A DNA stretch of 5,720 bases, taken from Candidatus Woesearchaeota archaeon (GTDB lineage Archaea; Nanobdellota; Nanobdellia; SCGC-AAA011-G17; GW2011-AR17). Position numbers and translations under genes: made by a program. The notes below the pieces were generated by a model. That model made no database searches. It saw nothing but the letters and a program-made list of their open reading frames with translations, and was not told the DNA's origin. The stretch covers positions 1-5,720 of the forward strand of contig JACQSW010000036.1 of the NCBI GenBank assembly GCA_016211095.1, in the 5' to 3' direction. How positions within the stretch are numbered: position 1 is the stretch's first letter; each line of letters starts with the position of its first letter. Shown here one piece after another: positions 1 through 5,016 of the stretch.

Positions 1-13
1 AAAAAAATTTGTT

Positions 14-32
14 GAAAGGAAACCTATTTAAA
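14..32 (+). promoter_or_regulatory. Putative archaeal promoter (BRE plus TATA) of the SMR gene pair
   Basis: A purine-rich stretch (GAAAGGAAA at 14-22) resembling a BRE is followed by TATTTAAA (25-32). A start site about 26 bases after the box centre falls near 55, which would leave a leader of only about 5 bases before the ATG at 61. No Shine-Dalgarno sequence lies just before that ATG, which fits a nearly leaderless mRNA. The window begins close by, so an upstream gene sharing this transcript cannot be excluded. Confidence 0.45.
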
Positions 33-60
33 GGATTAGGGTTTATTTTTCTATTCTTTT

Positions 61-423
61 ATGAAGTCGATTAATCTTATTTTGTTGTCTGTGGTTGGCG
101 TTTCTGCCGGGCAATTGCTTTTGAAGTATGGGATGAATAGCTTGGCAATTGATTTTGGATTGGCAAATTTGCTTAACGCTTTTGTTCAGGTGTTTAGTAA
201 TGTTTTTGTTCTTCTTGGCTTGTTGACTTTTTTTGTTTCTTCTATTTTGTGGCTTGTTGTTTTGTCAAAGACTGATTTGAGCTTGGCGTATCCGTTGTTG
301 GCGATTGGGTACATTGTTGTTGTTGTTGCCTCATGGCTTTTTTTGGGGGAAAGCATTGGTTTGACAAGGGTGCTTGGGATAGTGATTATTTGTGGGGGAG
401 TTTTTTTGTTGTCTAGGACTTAA
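61..423 (+). CDS. SMR-family (EamA/ArnE-like) four-helix membrane transporter subunit
   Basis: This 120-residue, almost wholly hydrophobic protein has four predicted membrane helices (about residues 4-22, 47-68, 74-96 and 102-118), the size and layout of the small multidrug resistance superfamily. The GQLLLK motif at residues 17-22 and the LWLVVLSKTDLSLAYPLL block at 63-80 resemble ArnE/ArnF-type subunits, which move lipid-linked sugars across the membrane, more than EmrE. The position aligning with EmrE Glu14 is Val14, so classic proton-coupled drug export is unlikely. The substrate cannot be read from sequence. The stop codon is 2 bases before the next gene, a paralogue, which suggests one mRNA and one two-subunit transporter. 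ATG 61 is chosen because it begins directly before the first helix and fits the upstream TATA box. Codons are strongly T- and G-ending. Confidence 0.85.
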   Translation: MKSINLILLSVVGVSAGQLLLKYGMNSLAIDFGLANLLNAFVQVFSNVFVLLGLLTFFVSSILWLVVLSKTDLSLAYPLLAIGYIVVVVASWLFLGESIGLTRVLGIVIICGGVFLLSRT

Positions 424-425
424 AG

Positions 426-791
426 ATGGTTATATACAAAATTTTGTTGTTTGTGGCAATAATTTGCGCGGTGGTTGGCCAGCTTATTTTAAAGAAGGGA
501 ATGGGGAAGAGGGAAGTAAGCATAAGGCTGAAGAGTGTTTTTAGGGATGTGTTTAGGCTGTATTGGGATGCGCTTATTATTGTTGGCTTGTTTTTTTATT
601 GCTTGTCCGCTCTTTTGTGGTTGGTTGCGCTATCGAAGGTTGATTTGAGTTATGGCTATCCGTTGGTGAGTGTTAATTATGTTTTGGTTGCTTTGGCGTC
701 GAAATTTATTTTTAAGGAGAGAATTTCTTACAAGCGTTGGCTTAGCATTTTGGTTATTGTCTTAGGCGTTGTTGTGTTAGCGATAAGCTAA
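426..791 (+). CDS. SMR-family (EamA/ArnF-like) four-helix membrane transporter subunit, partner of preceding gene
   Basis: This 121-residue paralogue of the preceding protein has four predicted membrane helices (about 5-23, 48-69, 76-97 and 104-120). It shares the motif GQLILKKG (18-25) and the block LLWLVALSKVDLSYGYPL (63-80). Its first and third loops are rich in Lys and Arg (residues 23-44 and 93-104), whereas the same loops of the first protein carry few. By the positive-inside rule this subunit should be N-out/C-out, possibly antiparallel to its partner, as in known paired SMR proteins. There is no EmrE-type Glu in helix 1. AGGA (415-418), 7 bases before the ATG, can serve as the ribosome binding site, and the 2-base gap suggests translational coupling. 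Substrate unknown; a lipid-linked sugar or small-metabolite flippase role is inference from ArnE/ArnF similarity. Confidence 0.83.
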   Translation: MVIYKILLFVAIICAVVGQLILKKGMGKREVSIRLKSVFRDVFRLYWDALIIVGLFFYCLSALLWLVALSKVDLSYGYPLVSVNYVLVALASKFIFKERISYKRWLSILVIVLGVVVLAIS

Positions 792-826
792 AAAAAATTA
801 TAAGCAACTAAAAAGTAGTAAAAAAA

Positions 827-842
827 TCGAAAGGTTTATATA
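827..842 (+). promoter_or_regulatory. Strong archaeal promoter (BRE plus TTTATATA) of the Lon gene
   Basis: TTTATATA occupies 835-842, preceded by the purine-rich TCGAAAGG (827-834), a good BRE. The last base of the box is the A of the ATG at 842. Transcription from this box would start near 864, downstream of that ATG, which favours the in-frame ATG at 878 as the real start. A weaker TTATAA at 798-803 could give a longer transcript that includes ATG 842. Confidence 0.6.
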
Positions 843-3364
843 TGGAAATAAAACACCCTAAAAGAGGAAAAAAAAGAATGAAAGACGGCATATCACACTA
901 CCGAATCAATCTTAAAGATCTTATCTGGCATGCAGACCCAACAGAATTCAAATTTAAAAGCACAGCCGACATAATTCCCCCACAAAACCCAATAGACATA
1001 GTCAAGGGGCAAGAAAAAGCAAAAGAAATCCTATTAACTGCCATCAAACTAAGGGAAAACGCCCTCATGTACGGCCCACCTGGCTGCGGAAAATCCTTGC
1101 TGGCAAAAACAGTAGCAGAACAATTCTCAAAAGAAAACACCCACAAAGTCCAGCTAGAAGACCAACTCCTAGTTCACAACTTCGAAAACGAATGGGAACC
1201 AATGGTAATAAAAGTCCCAACGCCGCTTGGAAAAGAATTCAGAAAAGACATACTAACGCTAAGAGACTTGTTGCCAACTTTATTGGCAAGAGACGATAAA
1301 AAAGTAACATTTGACGTTATCAACAAAGGATACGAAGAAGCTGTTTCAGAAGAACTCAAAGAATCATATTCAACAGCATCAAAGAAAAAAATTATGGAAA
1401 CCCCCATTATGCGTACTCAGCATTCAGGCCTATTCAGTGTAAAAACTACAACTGAAGAAGTTAGCTTAAAAAGAATACTTGAAGAATGCGAAACGATACC
1501 AAGCTTTAGAGTAATAGACGATGTTGAAAAAGCCTTACTTAACTCCCCTGATGACGTGCTAAACACGCCAATAATAGAAGCGGAAATGGAGGGCCAAACA
1601 GCATTCCTAAGCATAAAAGACCTAACGCTTGTTGGAGTCTACCCACCAAACAGCCTGCGCATTAAACAATCCTCAAAATCACCAAAAACCCCTTCACAAG
1701 AAAACCTTGAAAATTTTGGAAAAATACTTGACAAATACCGAAGCAACAATAAAATAATAAAATACATTACATTAATGGCTGAAGACATGCAACAAAACCC
1801 TGCCTTATTCAAAAAAAGCGGCGGATTAATGGGCATGTTTGGCGGCGAAGGCGGAATGCAGCCAATGGAAAAAAAAGCCATGATGGACAAATATACTGCT
1901 AACCTAATAGTTGATAACTCAGAAAGGAAAGGCTTGCCAATTGAAGAAGTGGAACACCCATCAGTCCAAAACATTCTTGGAGAAGCAGGGCATGACCCTT
2001 ACAACATGAGGCCCCCGCACACTAGGGTAAAAGCGGGCAAACTCCACCGAGGAAATAGCGGCATAGTAATCATTGACGAATTAATCGTTGCATTGCAAGA
2101 ACCAGCAATAAGAAACTACCTATTAACAATCCTTCAAGAAAAAAAAGGCAGAATCGCAGGCGGATCATTAGGCGGGGGGACAAGCGCTGGAATAGAAACA
2201 GAGCCAGCAGATGCAGACTGCATAATCCTTGGCTGCGCTAACGAAGACATCAGCAAATACTTAACGCCAAAAATATCCCGAAGATTCAGGCATAAGGTAG
2301 AATTCCAATCAGCAATGGAAAACACGCCACAGGCAAGAATAGGCTACGCTGAATTTGTAAAGTACGAAATAGACCAGCACAACAAACTGCCAAAAAACGC
2401 TGAAAACCAGTTTCCGCACTTCTCACCAGAGGCAGTAGCGGCGCTAATTGAACTTGGAGTGAGATTCGCACAAACAACAAGCCACGGCAAAACCAAACTA
2501 ACAAACATACTCGACCCAATAGGGGGAATAGTCAAGCAAGCCTCTTCACTAGCAGCAACAGAAAAAGAGGGCCTCGTCTCAAGATTGCACGTCCTAGAAG
2601 CAGAAAAACTAAGGACCACTTCAATGGCTCAGGAGCAAGACGAAAGAATAAAGAGTATAACTGAAGGCCTAATACTTTTAGACACTGAAGGAGGAAAGGT
2701 TGGAATCGTTAACGGCTTAACTGTAACTACAGACAAAATAGGGCTAGTCGCCTTTGGGCTGCCAGTAAGGGTCGTAGCAACAGCATCAAAATCAACAAAA
2801 GACCACGGTATCTCCTCAGCTGAAAAAGACGTAGGCTTAGGGGAAAAAATCCACAACAAAGCACTACACGTAATAAACGGCTACTTCAACAACGCTTACG
2901 GCCACGAGATTATGGGGAAATGCTACTCAACAATAAGCTTCGCACAAATGTACAACAGCATTGACGGGGACAGCGCATCAATAGCAACCATTATAGCATT
3001 AAAATCAGCGATGTCAAAAACTCCAGTAAAACAAGAGTTTGCAGTCACCGGATCAATAAATGAAGTGGGCGAAGTCCAACCCATCGGCGGAGTTAACGAA
3101 AAAATAGAAGGATTCTACAGGCTATGCAAAGAAAAAGGGCTAACAGGAGAACAAGGCGTGATAATACCAAAATCAAACGTTAAAGATGTTATGCTTAGCG
3201 AAGAGCTAGCTAAGGATTACAAGGCAAATAAATTCCACATATACGGCATCTCACATGTGGATGAGGCTGAAGAAATACTTCTCGGCGAAAAAGGGGAAAG
3301 TTTAGACAAAAAAATAATTGAAGCATACCAAGAAAAAAAGGGCGAACAACCCTCCCTTTCTTAA
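842..3364 (+). CDS. Archaeal LonB-family ATP-dependent serine protease, soluble variant with a large insert
   Basis: This 840-residue AAA+ protease degrades damaged or regulatory proteins using ATP. Seen in order: an N-terminal AAA+ region starting near residue 38; Walker A GPPGCGKS (78-85); a LEDQLLVHNF segment (105-114) aligning with LonB; a divergent insert (about 141-350); a LIVDNS block (355-360); Walker B GIVIIDEL (407-414; Asp412, Glu413); sensor-1 Asn467; an Arg-rich finger region (RRFR, 480-483); and a Lon S16 peptidase domain from about 616 with GDSA (709-712). The catalytic dyad is Ser711 and Lys754, 43 residues apart as in E. coli Lon. Archaeal LonB is usually about 620-700 residues with two membrane helices between Walker A and B. 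No hydrophobic helix is present here, so a cytosolic enzyme is predicted. The usual sensor-2 arginines are absent (LTNILDPIGG, 553-562). No intein motifs are seen. The start is uncertain: 842 is the longest form, but ATG 878 (Met13) fits the promoter and a GAGG site better. Codons are A/C-ending. Confidence 0.93.
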   Translation: MEIKHPKRGKKRMKDGISHYRINLKDLIWHADPTEFKFKSTADIIPPQNPIDIVKGQEKAKEILLTAIKLRENALMYGPPGCGKSLLAKTVAEQFSKENTHKVQLEDQLLVHNFENEWEPMVIKVPTPLGKEFRKDILTLRDLLPTLLARDDKKVTFDVINKGYEEAVSEELKESYSTASKKKIMETPIMRTQHSGLFSVKTTTEEVSLKRILEECETIPSFRVIDDVEKALLNSPDDVLNTPIIEAEMEGQTAFLSIKDLTLVGVYPPNSLRIKQSSKSPKTPSQENLENFGKILDKYRSNNKIIKYITLMAEDMQQNPALFKKSGGLMGMFGGEGGMQPMEKKAMMDKYTANLIVDNSERKGLPIEEVEHPSVQNILGEAGHDPYNMRPPHTRVKAGKLHRGNSGIVIIDELIVALQEPAIRNYLLTILQEKKGRIAGGSLGGGTSAGIETEPADADCIILGCANEDISKYLTPKISRRFRHKVEFQSAMENTPQARIGYAEFVKYEIDQHNKLPKNAENQFPHFSPEAVAALIELGVRFAQTTSHGKTKLTNILDPIGGIVKQASSLAATEKEGLVSRLHVLEAEKLRTTSMAQEQDERIKSITEGLILLDTEGGKVGIVNGLTVTTDKIGLVAFGLPVRVVATASKSTKDHGISSAEKDVGLGEKIHNKALHVINGYFNNAYGHEIMGKCYSTISFAQMYNSIDGDSASIATIIALKSAMSKTPVKQEFAVTGSINEVGEVQPIGGVNEKIEGFYRLCKEKGLTGEQGVIIPKSNVKDVMLSEELAKDYKANKFHIYGISHVDEAEEILLGEKGESLDKKIIEAYQEKKGEQPSLS
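864..867 (+). promoter_or_regulatory. Possible Shine-Dalgarno supporting an internal Lon start at 878
   Basis: GAGG lies 10 bases before the in-frame ATG at 878, the same spacing as the strong GGAGGTG site of the minus-strand channel-like gene in this window. Together with the TATA box at 835-842 it favours an 828-residue Lon starting at Met13. The competing ATG at 842 has only AAAGG (830-834) upstream, within or next to the promoter. Confidence 0.45.
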
Positions 3365-3393
3365 ATTATTCTCTGACTGAACTATTTGAAAAA

Positions 3394-3412
3394 AGAGAAA
3401 ACTTTTTTAAAA
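3394..3412 (+). promoter_or_regulatory. Possible promoter of tRNA-Ser
   Basis: AGAGAAAAC (3394-3402) followed by TTTTTTAAAA (3403-3412) sits 28-46 bases before the tRNA 5' end. It would start transcription near 3434, leaving a short leader for RNase P to remove. The alternative TATAAA at 3423-3428 is too close to the tRNA to serve, because it would start inside the gene. Confidence 0.4.
3403..3408 (+). terminator. Possible T-run terminator after Lon
   Basis: Six consecutive T residues follow about 40 bases after the Lon stop codon. Archaeal RNA polymerase can stop at such runs without a hairpin. The same T/A tract overlaps a possible TATA box for the tRNA-Ser gene, so either or both roles are possible. 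Confidence 0.35.
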
Positions 3413-3439
3413 CAAAAGGGTCTATAAATTTTTAGAAAA

Positions 3440-3554
3440 GCCGGGGTGGCGCAACCTGGTACCGCGCAGAACACAGCCTTTAATAAGCTGTGTGCGCAAG
3501 CCTGGAAAGCCTGTTTCCGTCAAGGATGTCTGGGTTCAAATCCCAGCCCCGGCG
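3440..3554 (+). tRNA. tRNA-Ser(GGA) interrupted by a 30-base intron
   Basis: The acceptor stem is GCCGGGG (3440-3446) with CCCCGGC (3547-3553), and the discriminator is G3554. The T-arm is CTGGG-TTCAAAT-CCCAG (3530-3546). Removing 3470-3499 gives a standard class II tRNA of 85 bases: U8; D-stem GCG (3449-3451) with CGC (3463-3465); A14, G18, G19 and A21 in place; anticodon stem CAGGC (3467-3469 joined to 3500-3501) paired perfectly with GCCTG (3509-3513); and loop CTGGAAA (3502-3508) with anticodon GGA at 3504-3506, reading UCC and UCU. G73 and a class II variable region fit serine identity. The variable region is only 16 bases, with a minimal 3-bp arm TCC/GGA (3516-3526), short for tRNA-Ser. 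CCA is not encoded. Folding was done by hand. Confidence 0.88.
3470..3499 (+). other. tRNA-Ser intron at non-canonical position 29/30 with bulge-helix-bulge
   Basis: The precursor folds into a 4-bp central helix GCGC/GCGC (3464-3467 with 3494-3497) flanked by two 3-base bulges, AGA (3468-3470) and AAG (3498-3500), and a 7-bp inner helix ACACAGC/GCTGTGT (3471-3477 with 3487-3493) closed by a 9-base loop. Cutting each bulge between its second and third base releases exactly 3470-3499 and restores a perfect anticodon stem. An outer helix is not evident, so this is the relaxed form of the motif. The insertion falls inside the 5' strand of the anticodon stem rather than at the usual 37/38. Confidence 0.8.
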
Positions 3555-3717
3555 TCAATAGTTTTGAGCACTGCTGAAAGTAATGGGTTGAGCGATGCTC
3601 AATATCATTTTCGTCTACCCCCTGCGTTATAATACTAGTTCTGTACCCTATCTTGCTGACAGCTAAGGATGCAATGCGTAAAAAGTTAACTAAAATAGCT
3701 GTTTAACTGCTCTACTT
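3555..3717. other. Non-coding spacer with small dyad elements, function unknown
   Basis: No credible coding frame, RNA gene or promoter is seen here. TTGAGC-GAT-GCTCAA (3588-3602) is a perfect 6-bp inverted repeat, extended by AATG (3582-3585) and CATT (3606-3609) into a longer imperfect hairpin. A weaker related copy, TTGAGC-ACT-GCTGAA (3564-3578), lies 24 bases upstream. GTTAACTA (3685-3692) and GTTTAACT (3701-3708) are minor A/T repeats. The composition is more even than the neighbouring genes, as in a decayed or inserted stretch. Hairpin, operator or insertion scar are all possible. Confidence 0.35.
3588..3602. repeat. 15-base inverted repeat (hairpin)
   Basis: TTGAGC (3588-3593) and GCTCAA (3597-3602) are perfect inverted copies around the triplet GAT. 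An imperfect copy of the whole element lies at 3564-3578. It sits downstream of tRNA-Ser and upstream of the toxin-antitoxin promoter, but too far from the TATA box to be a typical repressor site. Confidence 0.5.
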
Positions 3718-3734
3718 GCCGAAATATTTATATA
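3718..3734 (+). promoter_or_regulatory. Archaeal promoter of the toxin-antitoxin operon, leaderless
   Basis: GCCGAAAT (3718-3725) is a good BRE and TTTATATA (3727-3734) a consensus box. Its centre is about 27 bases before the ATG at 3758, so transcription should begin at or next to the start codon. A second ATTTATATA (3743-3751) repeats the 3726-3734 sequence 17 bases downstream, between the box and the start codon. It could be an alternative box or part of an operator bound by the antitoxin. Confidence 0.7.
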
Positions 3735-3757
3735 CTATTGCCATTTATATAATCGTT

Positions 3758-3976
3758 ATGGCAACAACAATACAGGTAAGTGAACAGCTATTAGGCACGT
3801 TAAAGAAGAGAAAGCAATATGACAAAGAGAGTTACGAAGAAGTTATCTGGGATTTGGTGGAGGATAGCATGGAATTAAATGATGAGACAAAAAGGGGAGT
3901 TGAGCAAGCCCGTGCCGACATCAAAGCTGGAAAGTTTTACACGCATGCACAGGTAAAAAAGAAATTGGGGCTCTAA
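3758..3976 (+). CDS. RelB-type antitoxin with ribbon-helix-helix-like N-terminus
   Basis: This 72-residue protein should bind and neutralise the RelE-like toxin encoded next to it and repress their shared promoter. The N-terminal TTIQVS (residues 3-8), followed by a helix (9-19) and SYEEVIWDLVED (25-36), is the strand-helix-helix pattern of ribbon-helix-helix DNA-binding antitoxins. The charged C-terminal tail, including EQARADIKAGKFYTH (49-63), matches the toxin-wrapping tail of archaeal RelB-like antitoxins. The start at 3758 is chosen because the frame also runs upstream to a TTG at 3716, but the TATA box lies inside that extension and the resulting hydrophobic N-terminus is not family-like. 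The stop TAA is directly followed by the toxin ATG, giving tight coupling. The family assignment is by motif, not by search. Confidence 0.82.
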   Translation: MATTIQVSEQLLGTLKKRKQYDKESYEEVIWDLVEDSMELNDETKRGVEQARADIKAGKFYTHAQVKKKLGL

Positions 3977-4228
3977 ATGTACGAGCTTATTTATTCTCCT
4001 TCCTCATTAAAGCAATTAGAAAGAATAGACCCTACTATTAGACATAGAATTTTAATTGCCTTAGAACGGTTAAGAATCAGGCCAGAATCCTGTGATATCA
4101 AAAAGCTTGTGGGGCTGGAGGGATATAGGTTTAGGGTTGGTGACTACAGAGTGATATTTGATTTTGAAAAAAATAAGCTAATAATCCTTGTTCTGCAAAT
4201 TGGTCACCGAAAGAATATTTACAAATAA
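3977..4228 (+). CDS. relE: RelE/ParE-superfamily toxin (probable mRNA interferase)
   Basis: This 83-residue, basic protein is typical in length for an archaeal RelE. Two N-terminal helices (about residues 8-17 and 20-34) precede a beta-sheet core with the family signature YRFRVGDYRVIFDF (50-63) and the C-terminal strand and tail ILVLQIGHRKNIYK (70-83). Arg58, His77, Arg78 and Tyr82 are the likely RNA-contact or catalytic candidates, by analogy with Arg81 and Tyr87 of E. coli RelE; the exact match is inference. RelE toxins cut mRNA in the ribosomal A site when their antitoxin is degraded, slowing growth under stress. The ATG follows the antitoxin stop with no gap, so it depends on upstream translation. 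It appears intact. A ParE-like gyrase poison is the alternative, less likely given the HR-x3-Y ending. Lon upstream could degrade the antitoxin, as in bacteria, but that link is speculative. Confidence 0.9.
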   Translation: MYELIYSPSSLKQLERIDPTIRHRILIALERLRIRPESCDIKKLVGLEGYRFRVGDYRVIFDFEKNKLIILVLQIGHRKNIYK

Positions 4229-4268
4229 AGGCATTTACCTTCTTTTTGCTAATTAATTGTCTTTTTAG

Positions 4269-4298
4269 AAAAAAAAAGAAAAAAAAGAATTTTTTTTT
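4269..4298. terminator. Bidirectional A/T-run terminator between convergent genes
   Basis: A nearly pure A tract (4269-4289, broken only by G) is followed by a T tract (4290-4298). Read from the left it gives a T-run after the toxin gene. Read from the right it gives long T-runs directly after the stop of the minus-strand channel-like gene. The A and T halves can also pair. Additional T-runs at 4243-4247 and 4262-4266 may help stop the toxin transcript. Confidence 0.7.
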
Positions 4299-4965
4299 AT
4301 AGGTATTTTCTTAGGTCTTTAATCATTCCTGGCGCTTCTGATTTTAGCCCCAGCCCGAATCCTATGCCTAATGCTATTGCTAGCCCTAGCCCGAATGCTG
4401 CTATCACTACTAATAGTAGTTGGTTGACTATTGAGACCTCTATCCCTATTTGTTCTAGCGCCATCACTACTGTTATGAATATTATCACTACTTTAAAGAT
4501 TGACGCCATGAAGTTTGCTCCCTTCATTTTGCTGCTTTCCACTATTTTGTTCGCTATGAAGTGGCCTATGAATAGTCCGCCTATTACGACGATTACTCCT
4601 GCGATTAGGTTAGGTATCCATAAAGCGAATGCTCCTAACAGGTCTGATAGGGTTCCAAGCCTAAGTTGGTCTACTCCTGCTTGCAGGAATATGACAAATA
4701 TGTACCATTTTATCAGTTCTCCAATGATTGATGATAGAGCTATGTGCCCTATGGCTTTGGAGAGTTGGGCTTGGACTATTTTTTTGTCTAGGCCTGCTTT
4801 GTCTAGAAGTATTCTTATTGCGTGGCCTATGATTATCGCTATGAAGTAGCCGACTGCTATTATTATTATTGCTGCTATTAGGCCTGGCAGTATTGATGCG
4901 AAGCTGTTCCAGAGCGCTGCTAGCGGGTTTATAAATTCTGTTGCTGCTGTTTGAAAGTAAGCCAT
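4297..4965 (-). CDS. TM-helix-repeat membrane protein related to MscS-like mechanosensitive channels, lacking the beta domain
   Basis: This 222-residue protein has about five hydrophobic segments (near residues 24-54, 78-98, 113-138, 152-176 and 181-207). Two segments share the pattern P-x-LIA-x-I/V-x-V-x-G-x-x-I (ILPGLIAAIIIIAVGYFI at 25-42; WIPNLIAGVIVVIGGLFI at 116-133), as in the conserved TM-helix repeat family (Pfam TM_helix, PF05552) found in MscS-related and CmpX-like proteins. The last segment is Gly/Ala-rich (GLGLAIALGIGFGLGL, 192-207), resembling the pore-lining TM3 of MscS. The cytoplasmic beta domain that normally follows is missing; the protein ends 15 residues later, apparently naturally. 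A role in osmotic or membrane-tension response is inference, and channel activity is unproven. A strong GGAGGTG site (4976-4982) 10 bases upstream fixes the start. Codons are mostly A/C-ending, like Lon. Confidence 0.75.
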   Translation of the reverse strand: MAYFQTAATEFINPLAALWNSFASILPGLIAAIIIIAVGYFIAIIIGHAIRILLDKAGLDKKIVQAQLSKAIGHIALSSIIGELIKWYIFVIFLQAGVDQLRLGTLSDLLGAFALWIPNLIAGVIVVIGGLFIGHFIANKIVESSKMKGANFMASIFKVVIIFITVVMALEQIGIEVSIVNQLLLVVIAAFGLGLAIALGIGFGLGLKSEAPGMIKDLRKYL

Positions 4966-4975
4966 TATTTTCTTG

Positions 4976-4982
4976 CACCTCC
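4976..4982 (-). promoter_or_regulatory. Strong Shine-Dalgarno of the channel-like gene
   Basis: On the minus strand GGAGGTG lies 10 bases before the ATG at 4965. It is the best ribosome binding site in the window and contrasts with the leaderless starts of the antitoxin and Nudix genes, so both modes of initiation appear to be used. Confidence 0.75.
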
Positions 4983-5008
4983 TTTTATTTTTTTAGATTT
5001 ATGCTTTG

Positions 5009-5016
5009 TTTATATA
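5009..5016 (-). promoter_or_regulatory. TATA box of the channel-like gene
   Basis: TATATAAA on the minus strand is centred about 47 bases before the ATG at 4965. A start near 4986 leaves a leader of about 20 bases that just contains the GGAGGTG site. Two further TATA-like stretches upstream (5027-5034 and 5062-5069, minus strand) could provide additional starts. Confidence 0.65.

Noticed and set aside
1262..1891. Intein within the Lon gene
   Set aside because: There is no Cys/Ser start block and no terminal His-Asn with Cys/Ser/Thr at a conserved site; the insert replaces the membrane segment rather than splitting a motif.
3478..3486. TAA (Leu) or TTA (stop-reading) anticodon in the intron hairpin loop CTTTAATAA
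   Set aside because: The loop has 9 bases, the spacing from the D-arm is wrong, and the stretch is explained as the intron's inner hairpin.
3469..3516. Canonical 37/38 intron or an anticodon arm formed by GAACA and TGTTT in tRNA-Ser
   Set aside because: No U33 or sensible anticodon results, whereas the 29/30 intron gives a perfect stem, a CTGGAAA loop and a textbook 3-4-3 splicing motif.
3555..3717. C/D-box small RNA in the spacer
   Set aside because: CTGA-like boxes occur, but no convincing box C partner or terminal stem is present.
3716..3757. Upstream extension of the antitoxin to a TTG start
   Set aside because: The TATA box lies inside it, so it would not be transcribed, and the added residues are hydrophobic and unlike the family.
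4364..4849. 161-residue plus-strand reading frame opposite the channel-like gene
   Set aside because: It is an antisense shadow with low-complexity composition and no promoter; the minus-strand gene has coherent membrane segments, a TATA box and a strong Shine-Dalgarno.
4661..4978. 105-residue minus-strand frame overlapping the channel-like gene start
   Set aside because: Its Ser/Asn-rich, low-complexity content is a frame shadow; its ATG precedes the Shine-Dalgarno-linked ATG and overlaps no known family.
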